Source of the DNA: Roseitalea sp. | Lineage (GTDB): Bacteria > Pseudomonadota > Alphaproteobacteria > Rhizobiales > Rhizobiaceae | Direction of reading: 5' to 3' | Length of the DNA stretch: 64,000 nt | Assembly: GCA_017642895.1 (NCBI GenBank) | Contig: JAEPON010000004.1 | Coordinates: 286,866 to 350,865 of the forward strand | Part shown: positions 35,298 through 43,090 of the stretch, one piece after another | Numbering within the stretch: position 1 is the stretch's first letter | How the letters are laid out: each line of letters opens with the position of its first letter | The notes under the pieces: generated by a model | What the model was told of the DNA's origin: nothing | Databases searched by the model: none | What the model saw: the letters and a program-made list of their open reading frames with translations, nothing else | Made by a program: the position numbers and the translations under genes

Positions 35298-36161
35298 CTA
35301 CAACGCGGCCGTTCCGAGCCGGTATTGAACGCCTGCACGGGCACCACACAAGTATAGACGGGATTCACTTGCGGCAAATGCATCGATCTTCGCACGCGGA
35401 ACCGTGTTGAATGCGAACATGTCGAAATGGTGCGCGATCACGGCCGGAATACCGGCCCCGGCGGCCAGGTCGGCGGCCTCGGCCAGATGCAGATTGCCCG
35501 GCACGCCTTGCGCGGCCCGTTCCGCGTCGCGGCCATTGACCGGCAAAAGGGCCAGATCGGCCTTCAGCGCGGCGACCTCTTCGATCTGGCCCTCATAGGG
35601 GACAGTATCGCCGGAATGGAAGATCGTGACGTCACCCAGCGCAATCGCATAACCAAGGAACAGGTGCCGCCCGGCCGCATCGCGCTGCATGGTTTCGTGC
35701 GCGGCCCGCGTGGCGGTGATGCGCAGGCCGGCCACGGGCTCCCTCACATCGCCCGCATCGACACCGATCAAGCGGTTGGAGCCAATGCCGCTGCGCGCGA
35801 TTGCCACCGTGTCGATGGCCGCCGGCACCAGCAGCAACGCGCCAGGATTTGCGGACATCAAAGCGGGCAGGGTGCCGGGGTCCAGATGGTCGGTATGGGC
35901 GTGCGTGGCAAGAACCAGATCGACATGGCCGACATCGTCCGGCGCGACCGGGGCAGGCATCATACGTGTGTGCGGAAAGGGTCGTCCGCGATACTTTATC
36001 GCAAGCGAATGCGACAGATAGGGATCGATCACCACACGCCGCCGCCCGCCGTCGATGACAAAGCCCGCCTGGCCGAGCCAATGGAGTTGCACATCATCGC
36101 CCGGAGGCTCGGCGAGCACGGTCGCAAGAGGGTCGGACAGGTCGGTTTCAGACAGTGGCAT
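35298..36161 (-). CDS. metallo-beta-lactamase-fold hydrolase, UlaG-like
   Basis: A 287-residue protein with the metal motif ATHAHTDHLDPGT (HxHxDH) and further ligands near HSGDTVPYEG and VIAHHFDMF. GQAGFVIDGGRRRVVIDPYL opens the fold. It resembles the UlaG branch (L-ascorbate-6-phosphate lactonase and related sugar-lactone enzymes), so it could open a sugar-phosphate lactone in this operon. It overlaps the hydroxyacid dehydrogenase gene by 14 bases. Substrate inferred from context only. Confidence 0.82.
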   Translation of the reverse strand: MPLSETDLSDPLATVLAEPPGDDVQLHWLGQAGFVIDGGRRRVVIDPYLSHSLAIKYRGRPFPHTRMMPAPVAPDDVGHVDLVLATHAHTDHLDPGTLPALMSANPGALLLVPAAIDTVAIARSGIGSNRLIGVDAGDVREPVAGLRITATRAAHETMQRDAAGRHLFLGYAIALGDVTIFHSGDTVPYEGQIEEVAALKADLALLPVNGRDAERAAQGVPGNLHLAEAADLAAGAGIPAVIAHHFDMFAFNTVPRAKIDAFAASESRLYLCGARAGVQYRLGTAAL

Positions 36162-37089
36162 CCCGGGTCACCAGCACCTTAAGGAGGTTGGCGACCGCGC
36201 TTTCGGTCGCGCGCGCGACGCTTCCCTCGGTCAGGCCACCGATATGGCTGGTGGCGATGACCCGGGGGTGCGCGGCGAGCGTGCGGTCGCGCGGCGGCTC
36301 CTCTGCAAAAACATCGGTCGCATAGGTCTGGACCCTGCCGCCATCCAGCGCGGCGAGCAATGCTGTCTCGTCCACCAGGCCGGCCCGGGCGGTGTTCACC
36401 ACGATGGCACCGTCAGGCATCGTCGTTGTTCGTTCAGCGTCCAGCAAGGGCGCGCCATCATCGGTCATCGGGCAATGAAACGTCACAATGTCCGCGTTGC
36501 CAAACAATTCGGCCAACGGGACGTAGCGCACCTTGCCGCCACAATCGCTCAAAACCGGCTGTGCCGGGTCATGGGCGAGCACCGTGGCGCCCATGGCCAT
36601 GACCATCGTGCCGACACGGCGGCCGATGGCGCCCATGCCGACGATGCCCACCGTCGCGCCGTCGATTTCGCGGCCCCTGATCCGTGGCCAGCCACCATCA
36701 CGCAGACCGTGCGCCGTCTCGGGAATATGCCGGCAGGCGGCCAGCATCAGCGCCAATGTCAGTTCGGCCACGCCGACGGCGTTGGCACCCATCGCGCGTT
36801 CCACGGCGATGCCCCGACGCCTGCATTCATCCAGCGGCAGATTGTCGACGCCGCTGCCATTGCGCGAAATCACGCGCAGGCGGTCCGCGGCGGCGAGAAC
36901 GGCAGGACTGACCGGTTCAATACCGGCCAGCCAGCCGACGGATCCGGGCACAAGCTGAAGCAGTTCGGCCTCGTTCGGCATCTGGCCTGGTGTCGAAAAG
37001 ACCAGTTCGAAACCGGCCTCACGCAGCGGTTCCAGCGCCGGAGGCGGTGTTCCGGTCAGCGAGCGGGGCGTGATCAGAACGCGGTCCAT
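36148..37089 (-). CDS. D-2-hydroxyacid dehydrogenase (phosphoglycerate-dehydrogenase-like)
   Basis: A 313-residue NAD-dependent dehydrogenase. The Rossmann motif is VGIVGMGAIGRRVG; the catalytic Arg is in VNTARAGLVDE, the Glu near FAEEPP and the His in SHIGGLT. The N-terminal substrate domain contains VISRNGSGVDNLP. Family members reduce 2-oxo acids or oxidise D-2-hydroxy acids such as glycerate phosphates. It is co-transcribed with a KDPG-type aldolase, which makes pyruvate and an aldehyde, so the substrate may be a pathway oxo-acid. Confidence 0.87.
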   Translation of the reverse strand: MDRVLITPRSLTGTPPPALEPLREAGFELVFSTPGQMPNEAELLQLVPGSVGWLAGIEPVSPAVLAAADRLRVISRNGSGVDNLPLDECRRRGIAVERAMGANAVGVAELTLALMLAACRHIPETAHGLRDGGWPRIRGREIDGATVGIVGMGAIGRRVGTMVMAMGATVLAHDPAQPVLSDCGGKVRYVPLAELFGNADIVTFHCPMTDDGAPLLDAERTTTMPDGAIVVNTARAGLVDETALLAALDGGRVQTYATDVFAEEPPRDRTLAAHPRVIATSHIGGLTEGSVARATESAVANLLKVLVTRDATV

Positions 37090-37092
37090 GGC

Positions 37093-38043
37093 TCACCGTG
37101 AAGCCGCCTTGACGGCGATGTCGGTGAGCTCTGCGATGCTGTCTTCATCCGGATCGATCCCGATGTCGAAAACCTCGGCGATCACCTGGGTCCAGCCATG
37201 GATGAAATAGGTCCAGCCATCGACGACCGTCAGATTGCGCGCTGCTTGCTGTTTGCGGGCCTGGTCAAGGAAGACGAGGTCACCGCGATAGTTCAGATCC
37301 CAGGCAACGCCCATTTCCGGAAAAACCGCAGCATCCGTCAGTGGCGATCCGGGCGCGTCCTTGCCGAGCCCGGTGGCGTTGATCACGAGCGATCCCGGTT
37401 TCAGTCCGTCCAGAACCGCATCATTGTCGGCCGGGGTGGGCGCCAGAACATATTCGACGGCCACATCGCTTTTGATCTGCGCGTGGATGCGCCGGATTTC
37501 ATCGAGCCGCGGCGCCGACCGGTTCGACACGACGATGCGGGCCGGCACGTCGCCGCCGCGCGCGCTGCGCATCAGATGCCAGGTCAGTGCGATCGTCGAG
37601 CCGCCTGCACCCATCGAAAACAGTTCCGCTCCGGTGCGGCGCCAATAGCCGCTTCCGACAAACCCGTCGATCGACAGCCCGGACGAAATCGGGTCCTTGG
37701 CGTGACAGACCAGCTTGCCGTCGCGCTTGGAAATGCAACTGGTCTCCTTCATCAGCGCCGCCATGGGGTCGATCACATCGAACATGTCGCGGCAGGCATT
37801 GAAGAGGTCGATCTTGTGGGTGGTGACCAACGCGCCCAGCGAGTTGGGATCATCCCGGATGTAGGCGACGGCCGCACGATAGGCTTCCGCATCGGCGTGC
37901 GGGGCAAAGTCGATGCCGGCGATTTGCGCGTCCTTGAGACCGAAATGTTTGGCCCAGGCCGGAAACACCTTCATGATCGAGCTTTTGGCAGTGGTCACGC
38001 CAATGAAGTGGAGCGTGGGCTCGGCGCGCGGCGGATAGCTCAT
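37093..38043 (-). CDS. shikimate dehydrogenase-like oxidoreductase
   Basis: A 316-residue protein of the AroE/quinate dehydrogenase fold, somewhat longer than AroE (about 270-290). The N-terminal substrate domain has ALVTTHKIDLF, with the Lys in the place of the catalytic Lys of AroE; the NADP domain has FSMGAGGSTIALTW and the conserved VINATGLG. Its location among sugar genes, far from aromatic biosynthesis genes, suggests a different substrate such as a cyclitol or sugar-derived oxo-acid. It overlaps the aldolase gene by four bases. Confidence 0.8.
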   Translation of the reverse strand: MSYPPRAEPTLHFIGVTTAKSSIMKVFPAWAKHFGLKDAQIAGIDFAPHADAEAYRAAVAYIRDDPNSLGALVTTHKIDLFNACRDMFDVIDPMAALMKETSCISKRDGKLVCHAKDPISSGLSIDGFVGSGYWRRTGAELFSMGAGGSTIALTWHLMRSARGGDVPARIVVSNRSAPRLDEIRRIHAQIKSDVAVEYVLAPTPADNDAVLDGLKPGSLVINATGLGKDAPGSPLTDAAVFPEMGVAWDLNYRGDLVFLDQARKQQAARNLTVVDGWTYFIHGWTQVIAEVFDIGIDPDEDSIAELTDIAVKAASR

Positions 38044-38684
38044 CGGCCCGTCTCACGCACGCGGTCGACCGCTGCTCTGGCCCTTCTTGCGATGGCCTTC
38101 CAGTCACCATTGCGCATGTCTTCCGGCTTGGCGATCCAGGTGCCGCCGACCGCGGATACGGCGGGCAGCGCCAGCCAGTCGGCCATCGTGTCGAGCGTCA
38201 CGCCGCCGGTTGGAATGAAGGCCGGATCGAGATGAGCGAAGGGGGCGGCAATGTTTTTCAGCATGGACGGGCCGCCGGCCGCCGTCGCGGGAAAGAATTT
38301 CATCAGCCGGCATCCGCGCGCGGTCGCCAGCGAGACATCCGAAGGCGTCATGATGCCGGGCGCGAACGGCAGGCCTGCCGCGTCGGCGGCATCCAGAACA
38401 GCCGGATCATGGCCGGGCGCCAGGCCGAACGCCGCGCCGGCATCGACCGCATCGCTGACCGCACGGGCTGAAAGCACTGTCCCGGCGCCGACCAGCAGTT
38501 CGGGCCGGGTATCGCGAAGCCTTGCCATCACATCGGCCGCCACAGCCGTTCGGAACGTGATCTCGGCGACACCAAGGCCCCCTTCGAGCAGGGCGTCCGC
38601 CAACGGCTCGGCATGGGCCACATTCTCGATCGCTATAACCGGCACGACACCGATGGCCGCGATCTTGTCGAACGCGCCGTTCAT
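38040..38684 (-). CDS. eda: KDPG/KHG-family aldolase
   Basis: A 214-residue class I aldolase. The Schiff-base Lys is in RLMKFFPA, the catalytic Glu in VAEITFRT, and GAGTVLS and FIPTGGVTLD are phosphate-binding elements. It cleaves 2-keto-3-deoxy-6-phosphogluconate or a related 2-keto-3-deoxy acid to pyruvate plus an aldehyde. No sugar-acid dehydratase (Edd or IlvD type) is encoded nearby, so the upstream steps are unclear. It overlaps its neighbours by four bases on both sides. Confidence 0.9.
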   Translation of the reverse strand: MNGAFDKIAAIGVVPVIAIENVAHAEPLADALLEGGLGVAEITFRTAVAADVMARLRDTRPELLVGAGTVLSARAVSDAVDAGAAFGLAPGHDPAVLDAADAAGLPFAPGIMTPSDVSLATARGCRLMKFFPATAAGGPSMLKNIAAPFAHLDPAFIPTGGVTLDTMADWLALPAVSAVGGTWIAKPEDMRNGDWKAIARRARAAVDRVRETGR

Positions 38685-39316
38685 CGAGTCGCTCCAGAAT
38701 CGTCGCAGATGCGGGCGATCTCCTCAGGGGAGCGCGGCCGCCAGTCGGGATTGTCGATCTGCCGCCAGCCGCCTCTGCCATCGTCGGTGATCCTGACGCG
38801 CATGCCGCCTGACCGTTCGATGATCCCGTAATCCTGGCCGGAGTCGGCGGGATAGGCGAACATCATCACCAGATCGTTGTCACCGACATTGACCGAGCGG
38901 TGGATCCAGTAGGGCGGCACATAGCAGATGCTACCGGTTGTCACTTCGACGATCCTCACCTCGCCTTCAGGGCTTTCCATCAGCATCAGTCCACGCCCTG
39001 CCTGGCCCATGTAGATTTCGGGCCGGTCGGCGTTGGCATGAATGTGCCCGCGTGTCAGGAAGAACTCGTCGCCCACCTTGCCCGGCGCCATCCGCGCAAC
39101 GCCGACAATCAGGTCGCTGACCTTCTCGCCGGGCGTATAGGAGGTCACTTCGTAGGCGACCTGGCCGCGGCGCTCCGACAGCAGCGCTTCGAACGCTTCT
39201 GCGTCCGCATACAACCCGGACAGATCGTCATAGGTTTTCTGGTAATGGCCATCGGCGCCCAGAAGCAGCCCTTGTGCGGCATCGACACGGCACAGATGCG
39301 GTTCAGCGAGTTCCAA
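38681..39316 (-). CDS. cupin-type phosphoglucose isomerase family protein
   Basis: A 211-residue single-cupin protein of the archaeal-type GPI family. The metal and substrate motif is TRGHIHANADRPEIYMG, with two His and the Glu, then a later His in PPYWIHRSVN. The start is a TTG at 39316 preceded by GGGAGAG at close spacing; no ATG fits. Known members interconvert glucose and fructose 6-phosphates, but cupin isomerases also act on other aldose/ketose pairs. It heads the minus-strand operon, opposite the ABC importer. Confidence 0.83.
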   Translation of the reverse strand: MELAEPHLCRVDAAQGLLLGADGHYQKTYDDLSGLYADAEAFEALLSERRGQVAYEVTSYTPGEKVSDLIVGVARMAPGKVGDEFFLTRGHIHANADRPEIYMGQAGRGLMLMESPEGEVRIVEVTTGSICYVPPYWIHRSVNVGDNDLVMMFAYPADSGQDYGIIERSGGMRVRITDDGRGGWRQIDNPDWRPRSPEEIARICDDSGATR

Positions 39317-39335
39317 AACGCTCTCCCAATCAATT

Positions 39336-39351
39336 TGGTAATATTGCTACA
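39336..39351. promoter_or_regulatory. candidate RpiR operator TGGTAATATTGCTACA
   Basis: Read on the minus strand it is TGTAGCAATATTACCA, close to the HexR/RpiR-type inverted repeat TGTA-N-TTACA. It lies between the divergent promoters and the isomerase start. A separate TGACG/CGTCA inverted repeat lies at about 39356-39372. The whole gap 39317-39533 is regulatory. Confidence 0.45.
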
Positions 39352-39434
39352 TTGATGACGTTATTTCCGTCAAGACTATAGCCCAAATTTGTCTATATGA
39401 TCAATTTTTGGGCGATCAACGCCGAGAATTCGTA

Positions 39435-39463
39435 TTGACGCCGCGTATTTGTGTAGCTACGCT
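39435..39463 (+). promoter_or_regulatory. sigma-70-like promoter of the ABC/polyol operon
   Basis: TTGACG (39435-39440), a 17-base spacer and TACGCT (39458-39463) precede the binding-protein start at 39534 by 70 bases. A GTAGCTAC palindrome overlaps the -10 side. On the other strand, TTGACG at about 39373-39368 could serve the isomerase operon. Confidence 0.5.
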
Positions 39464-39533
39464 CCAAAATGTGAACGACCATAGAAGCTGACGTCGTCGG
39501 TTTGGCGGCGCGACCTCAGGGAGGAATTCAGGA

Positions 39534-40505
39534 ATGAGGAAATCGATATTTGTCGCCGCAGCGACCGCTGCGACCATGCTGACCGGCGGCGCCGCATTCG
39601 CACAGGAAGAGTGCCGCGTGGGCATTGCCATGTACACGCTTGGCGCGCCCTACTTCGCCGCCCAGGAGGCGACCGCGCGCAAGACCGCTGAGGAAGCCGG
39701 TTGTACGGTCCGGTCTGCCGATGGTCAGAACGACATGATCAAGCAGATCGGCGACATCGAAGACATGGTGGCCGCCGGCATCAACGTCCTGATCGTCAAT
39801 CCGCGTGACGCGCAGGGCCTTGTCCCGGCGGTCAACTCGGCCTCGGCGCAGGGTGTGCATGTGGTCGCGATCGACTCGACGCTCGATCCGTCAGCCGATT
39901 TCATCACCCAGATTCAATCGTCGAACCAGGCCAATGGTGAACTGGTCGGCGCGTGGTTGGCCGATCATCTTGAGGGCGAGCCCGCCAACATCGCGCTGTT
40001 GTCGGGGTCGCAGGGCAACCTTGTCGGCCGCGACCGTCGCCTGGGCGTGCTGCGCGGCCTGCTTGATGCGATGATCACCGACTATGGCAGTGCCGAGGTC
40101 AACATTCTCGGCCAGGGCTGGGGTGGCTGGGCAACCGATGGCGGCCTGACCGCGATGGAAGACCTGCTGACGGCCCACCCCAACATCAACGTCGTGCTCG
40201 GCGAGAACGATTCCATGGTGCTGGGCGCGCGCGCCGCGCTGCAAGCTGCCGGTCGTCTCGACGAGGTGGTCCTTGTCGCGGCCGCCGATGGCCAGAAGGA
40301 AGCGCTCGAACTGATCAAGACCGGCGACTATGGCGTGACCGGCCTCAACAACCCCAACGAGATCGCGCGCAGGGCCGTGGAGATCGGTCTGCAGGCGCTC
40401 AACGGCGAACTGCCCGAGGAGATGGCGAAGCTGACCTTCACCGAGCCGGCGGCGATCACCCAGGAGAATGTGGACGACTTCTACGATCCCGAGTCCCTGT
40501 TCTGA
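39534..40505 (+). CDS. ribose-type sugar ABC transporter, periplasmic binding protein
   Basis: A 323-residue binding protein of the RbsB/peripla_BP_4 family. The ATG at 39534 follows GGAGGAATTCAGGA. A signal peptide (1-23, ending AAFA) precedes the mature protein EECRVGIAMYTLGAPYF. Sugar-binding landmarks include VNPRDAQGLVPAV, VVAIDSTLD and VVLGENDSMVLGA. It delivers a sugar or polyol to the permease pair encoded downstream. It is the first gene after the promoter, with a stem-loop between it and the ATPase gene. Confidence 0.9.
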   Translation: MRKSIFVAAATAATMLTGGAAFAQEECRVGIAMYTLGAPYFAAQEATARKTAEEAGCTVRSADGQNDMIKQIGDIEDMVAAGINVLIVNPRDAQGLVPAVNSASAQGVHVVAIDSTLDPSADFITQIQSSNQANGELVGAWLADHLEGEPANIALLSGSQGNLVGRDRRLGVLRGLLDAMITDYGSAEVNILGQGWGGWATDGGLTAMEDLLTAHPNINVVLGENDSMVLGARAALQAAGRLDEVVLVAAADGQKEALELIKTGDYGVTGLNNPNEIARRAVEIGLQALNGELPEEMAKLTFTEPAAITQENVDDFYDPESLF

Positions 40506-40520
40506 TCCCTTTCCTCCCGG

Positions 40521-40550
40521 CGCCCGCCCGGCCCTCGTGCCGGGCGGGTG
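40521..40550 (+). terminator. strong hairpin between binding-protein and ATPase genes
   Basis: CCCGCCCGGC (40523-40532) pairs perfectly with GCCGGGCGGG (40539-40548) around a six-base loop. No T-run follows, so it more likely protects the binding-protein mRNA end or gives partial termination, which would make more binding protein than ATPase. Confidence 0.55.
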
Positions 40551-40583
40551 CTTGGTGCACAATGACCGGGCGAGGAACTCAAG

Positions 40584-42086
40584 ATGGCGCTGGTCGAACT
40601 CGAAAACATCACAAAATCCTTTTCCGGCATCCATGCACTGTCGAGCGTGAACTTTGCGCTTGAGGCCGGCGAGGTGCATGCGCTGGTCGGCGAGAACGGT
40701 GCCGGAAAGTCCACGCTGATGCGCGTTCTGGGCGGCGAGATGCGGCCCGACCAGGGCACTGTGTCGATCAATGACGAACCCGTCCGCCTGACCGGGCCGA
40801 TCGACGCGATCCGCCGCGGTATCTCCATCATTCACCAGGAAATGGCACTGGCGCCCGACCTGTCGGTGGCCGAGAACATCTTTCTGGGCGAACTGCCCGC
40901 ACGCATCGGTTGGGGCGATCTGCGCCGGAAGGCGCGTGCCCTGATCAACCGGCTGGGTTTCGACATACCGCCGGGCGCGCTCGTTTCCGAACTCTCGGTC
41001 GCCCATCAGCAGGTCGTCGAGATCGCCAAGGCCCTGTCGCGCGACGCGCGGGTGATCGTCTTCGACGAACCGACGGCTGTCCTGTCGATGGGCGACGCGC
41101 AACGTCTGCTGGAGATCATCCGCAACCTGCGTTCGCAGGGTGTCGGCATCGTCTACATCTCGCACCGGCTGGACGAGATCTTCGATATCTCGGACCGCAT
41201 TTCGGTGCTCAAGGACGGGCGCAATGTCGATCTGGTCAGGCCGGACGACACCACCGTGGACGGATTGATCGGGATGATGGTGGGACGGCCTTTGTCCCAG
41301 CTGTTCGGCGAAAAGCCCGACACCGAAATCGGCGATGTGGTCCTCAAGGTCAACGGCCTGGATTTGCCCAATGGCGTCGCCGGGGTTTCGCTCGAACTGC
41401 GCAAGGGCGAGGTGGTCGGTCTGGGCGGCCTTGTCGGCTCCGGCCGCACGGAGGTTGCGCGCGCGATCTTTGGCGCCGACCCGATCAAGGCCGGTGCGAT
41501 CGAACTGCACGGCAAGCCCTATCGGCCGCGCTCGCCCAAGGATGCGGTCAGGCACGGCATCAACCTGGTGCCCGAGGACCGCAAGGGTCAAGGCATCGTA
41601 CTCGACATGGCCATCGGCAAGAACATGACGATGGCCAACACCAGCGACGTTACCGCCTTCGGTTTCTTCAACGCACGGCGTGAACGCAAGATCGTTGACG
41701 GATTGATCCAGTCGCTGCGGGTGAAACTCGACCATCCCTCGGACCCGGTCAGCAGTCTTTCGGGCGGCAACCAGCAAAAGATTGTCTTGGCCAAGTGGTT
41801 TCACTCGAACGGCGACATCGTCATTCTCGATGAGCCGACCCGTGGCGTCGATGTCGGCGCCAAGACCGAAATCTATTCGTTGATCCATCGCATGGCCGCC
41901 GAGGGCAAGGCGGTGCTGATCATCTCGTCGGAACATGCCGAGCTGTTCGGTCTTTGCGACCGCGTGCTGGTGATGGGCGAAGGCCGGCTGAGGGGCGAAC
42001 TCCTGCCGGACCGATACTCCGAGGAGAACCTGCTGACGCTGTCCATTGCCGGGCGTTCGCAGGAAGAACAGGAGGCAGCGGCATGA
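40584..42086 (+). CDS. sugar ABC transporter ATPase (two domains, RbsA/MglA type)
   Basis: A 500-residue double ATPase. The first domain has Walker A GENGAGKST, the signature LSVAHQQVVEIAKAL and Walker B VIVFDEPTAVLS. The second has the usual weakened P-loop LVGSGRTEVARAIFG, then LSGGNQQKIVLAKW and VILDEPTRGVDVG. The length of 500 is normal for the family. It powers import with the single permease encoded next, whose start overlaps the stop by four bases. Confidence 0.93.
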   Translation: MALVELENITKSFSGIHALSSVNFALEAGEVHALVGENGAGKSTLMRVLGGEMRPDQGTVSINDEPVRLTGPIDAIRRGISIIHQEMALAPDLSVAENIFLGELPARIGWGDLRRKARALINRLGFDIPPGALVSELSVAHQQVVEIAKALSRDARVIVFDEPTAVLSMGDAQRLLEIIRNLRSQGVGIVYISHRLDEIFDISDRISVLKDGRNVDLVRPDDTTVDGLIGMMVGRPLSQLFGEKPDTEIGDVVLKVNGLDLPNGVAGVSLELRKGEVVGLGGLVGSGRTEVARAIFGADPIKAGAIELHGKPYRPRSPKDAVRHGINLVPEDRKGQGIVLDMAIGKNMTMANTSDVTAFGFFNARRERKIVDGLIQSLRVKLDHPSDPVSSLSGGNQQKIVLAKWFHSNGDIVILDEPTRGVDVGAKTEIYSLIHRMAAEGKAVLIISSEHAELFGLCDRVLVMGEGRLRGELLPDRYSEENLLTLSIAGRSQEEQEAAA

Positions 42087-43090
42087 CGGACAATATCGCG
42101 GATGGGGCCACGCACCGGGCGACGGACGCAAAGACGGTCTCCGAAGGGCGCACATCCTTCCGCCGGCTGTTCGCGCAGTTCGGCACTTTTGCCATTTTTG
42201 TGCTGCTGGTGCTGCTTGCCAGCACCCAGTCGGACGTTTTCCTGTCCGAGCGCAACATCATGAACGTGCTTCGGCAGATGTCGGGCATCGGCATCATGGC
42301 AATCGGCATGCTGTTCGTGGTTCTGACGCGCGGCATCGACCTTTCGGTTGGTTCGATCGCGGCGCTGGGCGCGGTCGCGTCGGCCCTGCTGATCCAGCAA
42401 TATCCGTTGCTGGTGGCGATCGGCATGGTGGTGGCGCTTGGCGCCATGTGCGGTGCAATTTCCGGCTTCCTCGTCGCCTTCCTCCGGCTGCCGGCCTTCG
42501 TCATCACATTGGCGATGATGACGGCGGCACGCGGTTTCGCGCTCATACTGTCCAACGGCCAGCCGATCATGCCCGGAGCCGACGGTGCACCGCTCAGCGC
42601 GTTCGGCACCTCTTTTACCCTCGGTTTTCCGAACCCGGCGCTCCTGATGTTCGCGCTTTTTGCGGTTGCCTTTCTTGTGCTGAACTTTTCGCGCTTCGGG
42701 CGCGTCGTCAAAGCGATCGGTTCCAACGAGGAGGCGGTCCGCCTGTCGGGCATTTCCGTCTCCTGGCACGTGATGGCGGTCTATGTGATCTCCGGCGCGC
42801 TGGCGTCGATCGCCGGCATCTTGGTGACCGCGCGATCAGGTGTCGGCTCGGCGCAGGTGGGTGTTGCCGCCGAGCTTGACGTGATCGCCGCCGTGGTGAT
42901 CGGTGGGGCGAGCCTGATGGGCGGGCGCGGCGGGGTCATCAACACCTTCATCGGCGTGATGATTCTGGGCGTGATCGGCAACATCATGAACCTTGCCGGC
43001 GTGCCGGGCTATCATCAGCAGGTCTATCTGGGCGTGATCATCGTCGCGGCCGTGGTGATGCAGCATGGAACGTCGTTCCTGCGCCGCTGA
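42083..43090 (+). CDS. sugar ABC transporter permease (RbsC type)
   Basis: A 335-residue membrane protein with eight to ten helices. LTRGIDLSVGSIAALGAV and VIGGASLMGGRGGVINTFIG are hallmark loops of the RbsC/branched-chain permease family. The start ATG at 42083 is coupled to the ATPase stop. It forms the channel as a homodimer. Its stop overlaps the kinase start by one base. Confidence 0.92.
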   Translation: MTDNIADGATHRATDAKTVSEGRTSFRRLFAQFGTFAIFVLLVLLASTQSDVFLSERNIMNVLRQMSGIGIMAIGMLFVVLTRGIDLSVGSIAALGAVASALLIQQYPLLVAIGMVVALGAMCGAISGFLVAFLRLPAFVITLAMMTAARGFALILSNGQPIMPGADGAPLSAFGTSFTLGFPNPALLMFALFAVAFLVLNFSRFGRVVKAIGSNEEAVRLSGISVSWHVMAVYVISGALASIAGILVTARSGVGSAQVGVAAELDVIAAVVIGGASLMGGRGGVINTFIGVMILGVIGNIMNLAGVPGYHQQVYLGVIIVAAVVMQHGTSFLRR

